Below are positions 49,265 to 59,881 of a stretch of DNA of 64,000 bases, piece by piece. Each line of letters opens with the position of its first letter. Position 1 is the stretch's first letter. The DNA comes from Heterostelium multicystogenum (taxonomy: Eukaryota > Evosea > Eumycetozoa > Acytosteliales > Acytosteliaceae). A program made the translations under genes and the position numbers. Where the stretch lies: positions 1 through 64,000 of the forward strand of contig RCNN01000049.1 of the NCBI GenBank assembly GCA_003667245.1. The letters are read 5' to 3'. The notes under the pieces were generated by a model. It was not told the origin of the DNA. It ran no database searches and worked only from the letters and a program-made list of their open reading frames with translations.

Positions 49265-52182
49265 ATGAAGTTGATATTGTTGCTAGTGATTTTTTTGACG
49301 GTTGTAAGGTGCCAGCAGTACAATGGAAGAGTGTTCGTCCTAAAAGGAAACTGCTTCATTGACGCCAATGAAAATGGTGTCAATGATGGCGAATATGGTA
49401 TTGGAGGTGTCAATATTTTGCCCTTAGATAATGCCGTCGATTTCCAGGGTATCAAACTAGCTCCTCAGTATTCGTTGTCCAACGGTGCATTTTATTGGGA
49501 TGGTTTAATGGAGAGATATCTCTATAAATTCAACTTGTCCAATCCTGCCGATTACCTTTTGGTACCTATGATATATCTCTCACCTGTCCTCAAGGAAAGA
49601 CCTGTGTCAGAGAAGCCAGTCTTTTTGAAGGATACAAAGGTAGCTTTGTAATTGAAAATCTTTCTGGTTTCCAGGTTCCATTAATTTCCAGAAAAGGAGC
49701 ACTTCCAGGTACTAGCATAGTTGGTTTGAAGATAAATATTGACATGGGTCCAATGCCAACCGAACCACCTGCATACAAAGGAACTGCAGTGGTCGGAAAT
49801 ATGTTTATCGATTTGTCTGGTAATGGTTTGAGAGAAGCCAACGAGAATTGGTATGCCGGTCTTACCATAGCCATGTTGGATAAATTTGGAAATCCTGCTA
49901 CTGATGCAAATGGCAAAATAATTGCAAATGTTAAAACAGATGCAAATGGAAGATTCGTTTTTGAAAACATTCTTAATGGCTACTACACATTAAAGATCGT
50001 CGATGGTCTCCAAGGAGTTTATAATCCAGGTCTCATCGGTCCTTTTTATATTGATAGTAAGGATGATGAAATATCATCTCAAAATGATGACATCAGGTCC
50101 CCAACCATATCAAATCTGGGAGGCTATGGTTTAACACCAATTGGAACTTCTACATGCTCTGGAATGATCTACATGGACAACGACTTTGACGCCTACTTTG
50201 ATGCCACTGACAAACCACTTGGAGGTATTACTGTCAATATTTACTCTCCAGTCTATGGATATCTCGTTTGTAGCACCACAACCGGACCAGATGGAAAGTG
50301 GAGTTGTACCGGATTGGTATCTAATATCAAGTATCGTATACAATTCTCTGGTCAGAATATCGTTTTCGCCGAACCAGACCCACACACTTTTATTAATGGT
50401 GGCGATAATGTACAAGTCGGAGTTTCTCAACAAATCCCAAATCAACAAAATCTTAATTCCAATAACCCATCTGCTTTTGCAACCACTTGCTATGTGAAAG
50501 GTATCAGAACCGGAACCTACCAGAATGAAGCAGCCGTTGTTAAATTCTCTGCTAATGCCACCGGATATGCATTTAAGGGTGATGGAATGAAATACGTTCA
50601 GAAGATGGCCTATCATTCACAAGTTGGTTCATGCTTTGGAATCACTTATCGTCCTGAAACTGAAGATACTTTTGTGGCAGCTTTCTACAAAGGAGGAAGT
50701 GATTTTGGACCAGGTGGAATGGCCGCAATCTATAAGATAACCAAAGGATTCCAGGTATCTACTTATGTTGATCTCAGCAAGTTTGGTATTAACCCTGGAT
50801 CAGTTACACATATTTGGAACGACGAATTGAAAGAAGGACAGGCAGCTGGACGTTCTACTTGTAAAGTATCACTGGGAGATCTCAAGAGCACAAACAGATA
50901 TCTCTATGTTACAAACTTGTTCACCAATGAAGTTGTTCAAGTTCCAATCACCGAAACACCATCTGCAACAAATATTCTTAAGAAAACCGTTCCAAATCCA
51001 GGATGCACTTATCCCACTGATTGGAAAGTATTTGCACTTGAAATCTATCAAAACCAACTCTATGTAGGTGGTGTTTGTAGTGGTGAAGCCGGCTCATCAT
51101 TGACTGCTTATGTGATGAGATTCAACGAACAAACAAACTCGTGGACCAACATCCTTGAATTCCCATTGAACTACAATAGAGGATGTAAAAGATATGACCA
51201 TTGTCCTCAATCTCAATGGCACAAATGGGGAGCAGACTATACCATGGCTCAGCCTCAACTCGCTTCCCTCTACTTTGATGATGCAGGAAGATTAATCATG
51301 GGATTCAAAGATAGATCCAATGATATCGCCAACGGAAATTGGATTTCCACACCAGACATGGTGGTTGCTTGTCAGACCCCATCTGGAACCTATCAATTGG
51401 AAAATAATGCCGTTTGCGGTGGTAATGTAGGTGCTCTTCCAAATGCCAAATCCAATGCTGGAAAGTCTATGGGAATTGGTGGTGGAATCTATTTCCAGGT
51501 AAATAAAGGTGCTGGTGGTCACGATTATAATGTAGCCTATGGCTTGGCAAGAGCTGGTCCTAATCAAGTTATTGCCACCGGTATGGATGACAGCTTTTGG
51601 TTTGAAGGTGCTGTCAGATGGTTTGACACTACAACAGGAAAATACATACGTGCATACTCACTTTATAACTCCACTTTACAACGTGGAACATTCAGCAAAT
51701 CGAATGGTCTAGGAGCGATTACACCAATATTCCCTCCATCACTCGATGTATTCGAATGTGGAAGAGTCTGGAACGATATAAATGGAAATGGAATTCAAGA
51801 CTGTAATGAGCCCGGAATTCCATTCGTCAAAGTCTCTATATTCTCTCAAGATAACCCCACCTGTCCTATCACATATGTATATTCAGACAAAGACGGAAGA
51901 TATTGCTTCTCAGTTCTCCCAGGCAAAAAATACTCTTGCGTCATCAATCCCAAGGACATCATGGATAAGTTTGGTAAATTTGTCATCTCTCCAGTTCTCA
52001 ATGATCCAAGATATGAATCATGCGACAGCGATGGAGTGCTGTCCAACGGCTATCTAGTATCAAATTTCCAAGCATCTCAATATTGTGGATATTCATTCCA
52101 ACACTGTCATTTCGGAGTTTACAACCCAGATACTTGTCCTAAGAATGGATTTGCAACCTATGGTTGGGGATCAAGAAACTAA
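49265..52182 (+). CDS. Secreted SdrD-B/Cna-B-like (colossin-type) protein
   Basis: A signal peptide (MKLILLLVIFLTVVRC, cut near QQ) opens a protein of about 970 residues once one extra T near 49560 is allowed for. It has SdrD-B-like folds: GNCFIDANENGVND, GNMFIDLSGNGLREANENWYAG with TDANGRFVFENILNGYY, GMIYMDNDFDAYFDATDKPLGG with GPDGKWSCTGL, and at the C-terminus GRVWNDINGNGIQDCNEPGIP with SDKDGRYCFSVLPGKKY. Asp/Asn-rich loops should bind Ca2+. Between them lies about 400 residues of repeated beta-strand segments (FGITYRPETEDTFVAAFYKGG, NRYLYVTNLFTNEVVQVPI, QNQLYVGGVCSG, AQPQLASLYFDDAGRLIMGF) suggesting a beta-propeller. There is no membrane anchor or sorting signal. The family is shared with bacteria and with dictyostelid colossins; the role is probably extracellular matrix or adhesion. 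Confidence 0.85.
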
Positions 52183-52282
52183 GACCCTTTTTTATTCAAT
52201 CCTATAATTAATAATATAAAAAATACTATTCCTCATTTGATTATAACTTGCCAATGAGTCCAATATCTATTCAAATAAATTC

Positions 52283-53485
52283 TTATTGACTAAATAAATA
52301 ACTAAACATGCTAGCATTTGTTTGTGTATAGAGCTCATATTGTACCAGCTCCTTTTTCCATTGTTGAGACACTGTGCTCTCTATATCGACATCGACCATA
52401 ATCGTACAATCATGGCCTATGATTGATAAATAGGTCTTTAGGTCTTCTAAGCTGTAATAACTACACTGGTGTGTGAGAACAAATAGTTGACCAATTCTAC
52501 TAAGTTGTTTTGAGATGCCTTCCGACACTATGTTGTTTGCTTGAGCCACCGCTTGCTGAGTATTACTGAAGAATGGTACCAATATAAAAGTAACCACTGG
52601 GATGGTTCGTTGGACCAGTGGTATTTGATTGGTGGAAAGTCGCACTGTGAGATGTTGAATTGTGCATTCTTCACTGAAAAGATAATCGTTTAAAAGGGTT
52701 GGTCGGTCAAAGAAACTTTGACTACATATACTTAGTCGAGTTAACTTTGGATGTCTCTTTAGATACTGCACAAATGCACGCTGAAAGTGTTCATTCTCAG
52801 TTAAAATTTCCTGTGCATCTGAGATGATTAACACTCTAAGATTATCAAATGCATCGAGAATCTCAATTGCTTCATTCGGATGTGAGTTAAGAAAGCAATC
52901 AAAGATATAGTCCAACTCCAAAACCTCCAATTGCAGTCTAGGCTGTGCACTGTAAGATTTAAGTATTTGGTAGAAGGGACTCTCCGAAATTAGTTGAATA
53001 AAAGGCTCGCGATAAAAGATTCGCAGTTGTTTAAGATTCGGAGGAAGTGTGCAAAAGCCATGTATGTTCATGTCCAAGTGAGTAATTTGTCTAAAAACAG
53101 CGTCACTCTCGGCAATCATGTCAAACTGAACCAGGGTTGTGAGATGCACATGCACTTCCTTGGGCATCTCTCTGCACATCTCTGTCCAAGCATCGCTTTC
53201 CAACAGTTCTTTCAGGCCACTCCACATCTTCTTATCCTCGATATATATCATGTTAAACCCCAACACCCTAACATTTCTAAGCAGCGCCAACTCTGATCTG
53301 AAGTGATAACTCTTGACACTCCAAATGAGATACTCTATCGTTTTATTTGCTATGACTACATCATTGAGACTTGCCACCACCTCTAGATAGTATCTATTTA
53401 CCAACGACAAGTACATATGATCCTTTCCATCGGTATTCCACAAATATCTTATTATTTCTTTTTGGATAAACAAAGGTAGATTCAT
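52283..53485 (-). CDS. F-box-like dictyostelid protein
   Basis: An intact 400-residue ORF. The N-terminus LPLFIQKEIIRYLWNTDGKDHMYLSLVNRYYLEVV has F-box spacing (LP...I..YLW...LSLVNRYY). The remainder is divergent leucine-rich segments (LRNVRVLGFNMIYI, LEVLELDYIF, NLRVLIISDAQEIL, HPKLTRLSICSQSF). Similar in plan to the gene at 40.3-41.8 kb but not closely related in sequence. Presumed SCF ubiquitin-ligase adaptor. It is convergent with the SdrD-like gene, 100 bp away. Confidence 0.7.
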   Translation of the reverse strand: MNLPLFIQKEIIRYLWNTDGKDHMYLSLVNRYYLEVVASLNDVVIANKTIEYLIWSVKSYHFRSELALLRNVRVLGFNMIYIEDKKMWSGLKELLESDAWTEMCREMPKEVHVHLTTLVQFDMIAESDAVFRQITHLDMNIHGFCTLPPNLKQLRIFYREPFIQLISESPFYQILKSYSAQPRLQLEVLELDYIFDCFLNSHPNEAIEILDAFDNLRVLIISDAQEILTENEHFQRAFVQYLKRHPKLTRLSICSQSFFDRPTLLNDYLFSEECTIQHLTVRLSTNQIPLVQRTIPVVTFILVPFFSNTQQAVAQANNIVSEGISKQLSRIGQLFVLTHQCSYYSLEDLKTYLSIIGHDCTIMVDVDIESTVSQQWKKELVQYELYTQTNASMFSYLFSQ

Positions 53486-54815
53486 CTTTTTCTTTTAATT
53501 AAATAAGTAAAGACGATTAATTAAAAATTAAAACTATCTGTAAATTAACGAATTTACAAAAGACCTCAGGTCTAAAGTTATGGTGATCAAACATTGTACA
53601 GAGAATGGAATGTCAAGGATTTGAAGAGTATTAAATATCAAATGATCATCAACATCGAAAGTTGTCGAATAATAAATATCTAGATTGGTTTGGTTTGAGG
53701 TGGACAACTGATCTGGGGATCAAAAGATTAGATGTGTAGATTTATAACTTAAATTTGCTGGGATTTGTAAAATTTCATTTATTTTTAATTTTGTTTTTTT
53801 TGTTTATTGGCAATCTTAAGAAATTTCTCACACATCACATAAAATGATCATTTTGTATCACATATTTCGAATTGATTAAGCATTCATTCACTAGTCAAAC
53901 AAATCAAATCAAAAAAAAAACAAAAAAACTAATACTAAAATCAAATAGATAAACATTATCTATATAATATTGTAATTAATACATTCATTTGATAATTTAT
54001 AATTAATTAATTTAGATTAGAGCAACAATCAAACAAAGTTTTATTTACTTTTTACTATTTTTTTAATTTTGTTTGTTTGCAAAACAAGACCCAATAATAG
54101 TTGTTTGTTAGGCGGTTATCACCATCTCAACAAAACCATTTTATCAAAATTCTCAAATCCAAATCAAAGCAAGCAAATCCATCAAACACCTAACATTTTC
54201 ATATAATAATCTCCTGTTTCTCCTACCATCTCTTGATCACCAACACCTAAATTCTCTTTGCAGCAGCAACACTTTTAATATTAAAGTAGAGATCCAACCC
54301 ATCAGTACAACATCCGTAGCAATAACACAAACACAAATATATTTTAACTAATCATTGCAACTCTTTGTCAATATTATACTTTAAATAATAAATAATAATA
54401 AGAAACTGTAAAGCCGCCGTTTTGTAATAAATAGTCGTAAAACAACAACAACAAAATTGAAATCTTGTATATTTTATCTATCTAAATCTTAAGATATATT
54501 ATAAATATTATATCTCATATTTTATACATATCAAATCAAGTAAATCTATAGAAATATCTGTATCATTATTATTGCTAAAGTTATAATATATTAACAAATC
54601 CCACCTATCACACTTATACCACTCAATCACCAATCACAAATCAATCATCATAAAACAATATACAAACAAAAAGCTAAATGATTTGATGATTTGATCGAAT
54701 ATAACATATATTCATTTTGTAAATATAAATAATAATAATAGTTATATAAAGTTTTACTATTTATTTGTTAAGTAATATTAGAATTTTAGTATCACACAAC
54801 ATTTGAAGTAGAAAA
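53486..54815. promoter_or_regulatory. Long upstream region of the RhoGAP-like gene
   Basis: About 1.3 kb of AT-rich, CA-rich DNA (many ACACC/CAACAC words at 54110-54330 and 54595-54670) without an ORF. It probably includes the promoter and a long 5' leader of the RhoGAP-like gene. No precise site is assigned. Confidence 0.35.
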
Positions 54816-57615
54816 ATGACAAGCACTATGTTTGCTTGGAAGAATAAAGCAAACACAAAGCAGTCGTCACAGCTGAATATTGGAAGTGCTGCAAATGCAC
54901 CTGGAAATAGTACTGGGGGTAGTGGTGGTGCACCATCTGCAAATACACAGCAAAATTCATTAGCACCACCCCTTGCCACCAGCATCAGCGTCAGCAGTCT
55001 TTCACCAAACAGCTTGCAGCCACTGGCAAACAGCAATTCATCGACGGCACCATCAGGTGGTATCAGCCATCCTCTCACACACAGCAACAGCACAGTCGGA
55101 GTTTCTGGCCACCCTGCAGCGAATCTAGCAAATATGTCAGTGGCGAGTGCCTCGCCAATCATGGGAATCAACATTGGCCAAGCCGACAACTCACTCATCT
55201 ACAACATTAACTCTGCGGTGAACATGCTGCATGGTATGCCAATCCCACCAAACTCAGAGGGTCCACCTATTCTGCACAAACTGGTGCGATATCTCCTCGC
55301 AAAAGGAACGACCACCGAACATATTTTCAAGATAAATCCATCAGATTTGGAGAGTGAAGCGCAGATTGTCAAAAAGAATCTACTCAAAGGTATGTAGTAC
55401 ATCAGCAGCAGCAGCAGCAGCAACAGGCTTCGAATCAAATGCTAACGCGTTGCTATCAATCATCATTAGATATGGCAATGGGAGATATTGAACAGATTCA
55501 ACTGTCGACGTTTACAAATAATCCACATGTTGTGGCCGAGGTTTTGAGACAGTATTTACATGCTTTGCCTGAGCCATTGTTTTCCTACCACCTCTACGAC
55601 AGCTTCTTGCTTACACATACGATTTTGTCGCAGCAGGACAAGATCTGGGCATATCGATTCCTTTTGGCATATCTGCCCCAAGGATTCAGAGGCACTATTC
55701 GTGCAGTTTTGGGTTTGCTTTCAAAGATCCATTCAAATAGCGGACAAACTAAAATGGATGCAACAGCATTGGCTTCCGTTTTTGCAAGAGTATTCTTGAG
55801 ACCGGAGGAAGAGATGTACTATATGAAACAGGATCGTATGAATACAGAGGACATTGTTAGATTGTGGATCGAAGAGTATGATCAGGTTACCAAACCACCT
55901 GCCCCACCAACCAACAAGATTACAACGGTTGCAGCTTTCACACCTTCACATCCAGTCAGTCAGTCAGCAAATCCCAATGGTGACCCACTCAATCCGCTTT
56001 CACCAACAAGTTCCTCAGCAAGCGGACATACTCATCCCACCATTGGACTCAACAAAATAAATTCACAAACACAACTCACCAACGCAACCAATCCTCAACA
56101 GTCACCTAAACTCTCGCTACCAACCATTCCCAAGCAACAAAATACACAACAAACAAACAACCATTATCAAGGTCAAGCCACCACTTCAAGCATCATCGAG
56201 CCAAAACAATATCAAACCACCTAGCAGCATAAGCGGAGCATCGACTTCCTCCAACAGTGGTAGCACACCAACACCCACATCACCAACACCAACACCAACA
56301 CCAACACCAAACACATCGACACCAACAGCATCAAACACCCCATCTCTTCCAGGAAGCACGAATCCAAGTGGACAACAACCAATAAAGCCATCGACCTCAC
56401 CATCAAAACCATCAACACCAACCACGACAAGTGCAAAACCACCTACTTCCGCGTATTCTTCACCACCCAACCCAACAGCACTCTCATCCTCACCAAGCAA
56501 ACAAACACCAGCAGCCCCAGCTTCCTCCAACAACAACAACAACTCAGCACTTACTCTTTTGTCAACTTTGGATCAGGAGACTATCGATAAAATCAACCGA
56601 GTTAAAGGTACAACAGAATCACTCATTTCCGAACATGTCTGGAATCAACTTAAGAGCATTGTAAAGAACATTGAAAAAGAAACAAACTATAAAGAAACCA
56701 TTAGATTGTCAACTATTTTAAGAGATTCAAAAAGAGTAAGTGATACCAAGCTTGGTTATCCATATACATGTACTAATTGTTCAATCTAGCATATTGTGGA
56801 CTCAGCAGAGAAGCATTTAGGTATTACAAAGAATGATGTAAAATCATTCCTACAGCAATTCAACAAGCCCCCACACTACAGCTTGGCAGTGTTGTCAGCA
56901 GAATCATTGGCATCACCACCACCAAGCGGAAGTGATGAGTTGAAGCACCACGAGTTGAAGCGTGCCTCTCATTTAGCCACCGAAGAGATATCAGACTATA
57001 TTTTCATGCTCAAGACAAAGATTCATACATTTATATATAAAGAGCATGTCATCATGACTGCACATGTCATTAGCAAACTCAAGTCGATTTTCGATCAAGC
57101 AGTGCCAAGTGTAAGCACATCTTTGAGTGCATCAGGTTCGCTCACCATCTCAGACAACAACCGTATCTCAATTTCACCGGAGCACTCACCATCGTCGTCT
57201 CCACTTGTCAGCAAACGTCAATCGATTGGAAATGACAAGTCTGCATTGCGTGTGGTCGAGGTGTGCTCACGTGAGATTACCGATCGTCTCAAGTCTATGC
57301 GTAAAGATTTGGAGCATGCATCACTCCAGGAGGCAATTGAAATTGGAAAGGCTGTTAGAAGCACCAAGCAAACTTTGCATGAGCTCTACATAGAGAACAA
57401 CTACATACTCCCACCAGAAGTCAAGCCAGCACCATCAACACCCGACGATGGTCAGCTCGGAACTCTCAAGAAAACATTGGAACCACTTTTAGATCGCATT
57501 TTCATTCAAATTGAAAACCGTCACCAAAACCGCTTCAAATCCGCTCACCCCCGAACACGAGGGTAAGCAAATACTGGAAAAACTATTGTTTATCAACAAA
57601 GTATTATCATTGTAA
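54816..57615 (+). CDS. RhoGAP-domain protein lacking the catalytic Arg and Asn
   Basis: Exons 54816-55389, 55470-56735 and 56790-57615. After about 140 low-complexity residues, a RhoGAP fold spans about residues 145-335: GPPILHKLVRYLLAKGTTTEHIFKINPSD, NPHVVAEVLRQYLHALPEPLFSY, FLLAYLPQGFRGTIRAVLGLL, KMDATALASVFARVFLRPEEE. The arginine finger of GIFR is Lys (HIFK), and the Asn of xxNLAxVF is Ala (ATALASVF), so GTPase activation is probably lost while Rho binding may remain. A Thr/Pro/Ser-rich linker (TPTPTP near 56290) leads to a helical C-terminal domain (LSTLDQETIDKINRVKG, AEKHLGITKNDVKSFLQQF, EEISDYIFMLKTKIHTFI). Frameshifts near 56203 (CCAAAAC) and 57540 (CCCCC) are inferred; crossing the second gives the end EHEGKQILEKLLFINKVLSL. 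Confidence 0.85.
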
Positions 57616-58846
57616 TTTATTTAATAAACTAAAACATATTCATTCCTATTGAAATATATTATTATATTATGAGTACCTTACAGATACGTTTAAGAGACTT
57701 GTTAAACATCCAATGTCGTCATAAATTTGGCTTGTGGAGAATATTAACATAATTATGATAAAATTATTAATCTCTTGTGAAATTTTATAGAGAAAAGAGA
57801 TTGGGAAGGTTGATCCAACCAACATGTTGAGTTTGAAACTTCTTTTGACATGGTTAGTTGTTGTTCAAACATCCAACTCATCTAGATTTTGGATAAATTT
57901 TAAATTTCATCACTTGAATTTTCATACCAATATTTATCTCTACTTGTTTCATAGGTAACATAATATTTTAGAGTTATTATTTGAACCACTACTCAGTAAG
58001 TCAAAAACAGTTATCAGATAATCATCTATTGGTTAGGGAGAAGGCAACTCTAAAAAAGTTCAAGTTATTCAGTTGATAAACGCAGTTAATGCCTACCATC
58101 TAGTATAATTATTATAAGATGGGATGACACCCAGATTAAAAAAGAACATTTCCAACAAATAAACAAAACTAATATCAAAATCAAATACAACAAGTTGACA
58201 CTATCTATTAATGATATACAACTTCAACTTGAAATAAATTGTGACAATGTAACAATGTGACAATGTGACAATAGCAACAATAACATAACATTACCACATT
58301 TGTAAATTATTAATATATTTTAATAATCATGACAAAATTTAGAAATCTCTAAAAATAACTTAGTATATATATGACAAAACACAACTAAAAACAAAGTTAA
58401 CTCACTATCCCTATTACTATTGAAGTTGACTGGTTGTTTTAAAATTTATTGTTATTCCCCCTTTTATTGAAGAAATAAAATAAAATAAAAAAAGCTTTAA
58501 ACGTATTGTTAGCCCCTTCAACAGAGTTCAACCCAATATTTGTCAAAATATTTTATTCATTTAACAAGTATGGAATTGAAGTCACTGTATTATGGGTTTT
58601 AATTGTTGTATGTTAAATATAACTGTATTGAATAATCGATGTTTGATTTAAAATTTAAGTTTAAGATGCTGAAGAGATGAAATCGTAGTTGATGTCTATC
58701 TTCTATTTTTATATATTTATTGTTATTATTATTTATGTAAAGTTGATCTATATATATATATATTGATTAGTTGGTAATTCTTATTGGTATTTAAATATCA
58801 CTTTTAATTTTTACCAATTAAATTATTAGTTTTTTTTTTAATAGAA
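57616..58846. other. Intergenic spacer
   Basis: About 1.2 kb, AT-rich. It contains a short direct repeat of ACAATGTG units at about 58243-58270 and, on the minus strand at 58589-58598, ACCCATAA, which resembles the distal element of dictyostelid small-RNA genes (see rejected items). No gene supported. Confidence 0.4.
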
Positions 58847-59881
58847 ATGGAGGAAATTGAAATCACATGGAATTTTAGAAATTTCCAAAACCAATCATTC
58901 CAAATACCAGAAATTCATTGTCCTTTCACCTTTTCAATGAATCCCATTGGAAAGATCATACAAAATGATTATGAGCAATGGGTAATGGAGTTAATTCCTA
59001 AATTCTTCAAACAATATTTAGGACAAAAGACAATGGAATACAATGTTATGTCATTGGATGTCGAGAAACCTCAGTTGTTTCTGGCTCTGGCCAAATTAGT
59101 TGACTGGATATTTTTAGTAGACGACATTGTGATTGAAAAAGGACGATGCAATCAGAAGTATTTTGACAACTTGTTCAATTGCAACGACCAGCCAAAGGAT
59201 ATTTGGTGTGAATCCTTTTGGAATGCTATTGATGATTTGAAGAAATGTAATGTCAACCAAAAGCATATTGATCGAATAATCGAGGAATTTAAAAAGTGGT
59301 CCTACTCTGCTGTCAATATCGTTGGAAAAAAAGATTATTCCAATTTTACAGATATAGAAGAGTGGTCCCTTTCAAGATCAAACGAAAGTGGTGCAATTCT
59401 TGGATTGTGTATAGCTATGGCTAACGAGGAATATACCTTAACAGAAGAAATTTTAGAGGATCCCAATTTTAACAAACTCCTCACCTTGTTTGGAAAAACA
59501 AATGGATTGACCAACGACCTCTTCAGTTTTAGAAAGGAATTTAAGGACCCTAGCCTTTCAAATTTTATTAAAATTAATACTATCTTTAATCGAGCTACAC
59601 TTCAGGAGTCCATTGACAAGGTTGCAAATTTTATTCAACAGGGATACCATGAAATAGAATCCATATCTTATCTACTAGAAGCCAAATATACTGATAATCC
59701 AACGTTAATTCATTGTATTAAATGTATTAAACGAATTACAGCATCCGCTGTAGGATTTTGTTCGACATGCATCAGATACAATCAAGAGAACATCCCTAAA
59801 CCAGTTGTAACATTCTCATCGTCAGTCCCATCATATATAATTAACCACTCCCATTCCAAAGGTACACCATTAAGAGGATAG
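58847..59881 (+). CDS. Dictyostelid-type terpene synthase
   Basis: An intact single exon of 344 residues, normal for class I microbial-type terpene synthases of social amoebae. The metal-binding first motif is FLVDDIVIEKG (DDxxxE-like, about residues 87-92). The second is the canonical NDLFSFRKE (NDxxSxxxE, about residues 224-232). A pyrophosphate-sensor Arg lies in ESWSLSRSNESG-like WSLSRSNESG, and the C-terminal RY is present in FCSTCIRY, with Phe in place of the common Trp. It cyclises farnesyl or geranylgeranyl diphosphate to a volatile terpene; the product cannot be predicted. In related species these genes are switched on during development. No plastid or secretion signal; cytosolic. 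Confidence 0.92.
   Translation: MEEIEITWNFRNFQNQSFQIPEIHCPFTFSMNPIGKIIQNDYEQWVMELIPKFFKQYLGQKTMEYNVMSLDVEKPQLFLALAKLVDWIFLVDDIVIEKGRCNQKYFDNLFNCNDQPKDIWCESFWNAIDDLKKCNVNQKHIDRIIEEFKKWSYSAVNIVGKKDYSNFTDIEEWSLSRSNESGAILGLCIAMANEEYTLTEEILEDPNFNKLLTLFGKTNGLTNDLFSFRKEFKDPSLSNFIKINTIFNRATLQESIDKVANFIQQGYHEIESISYLLEAKYTDNPTLIHCIKCIKRITASAVGFCSTCIRYNQENIPKPVVTFSSSVPSYIINHSHSKGTPLRG

Noticed and set aside
56265..56320. ACACCA tandem repeat
   Set aside because: It is in frame and encodes the Thr-Pro linker of the RhoGAP-like protein, so it is coding low complexity, not a satellite.
58505..58600. ACCCATAA on the minus strand, like the distal element of dictyostelid class I/snRNA genes
   Set aside because: The expected transcript start about 60 bp downstream lacks a terminal stem or the conserved class I sequence; a single 8-base match is expected by chance.
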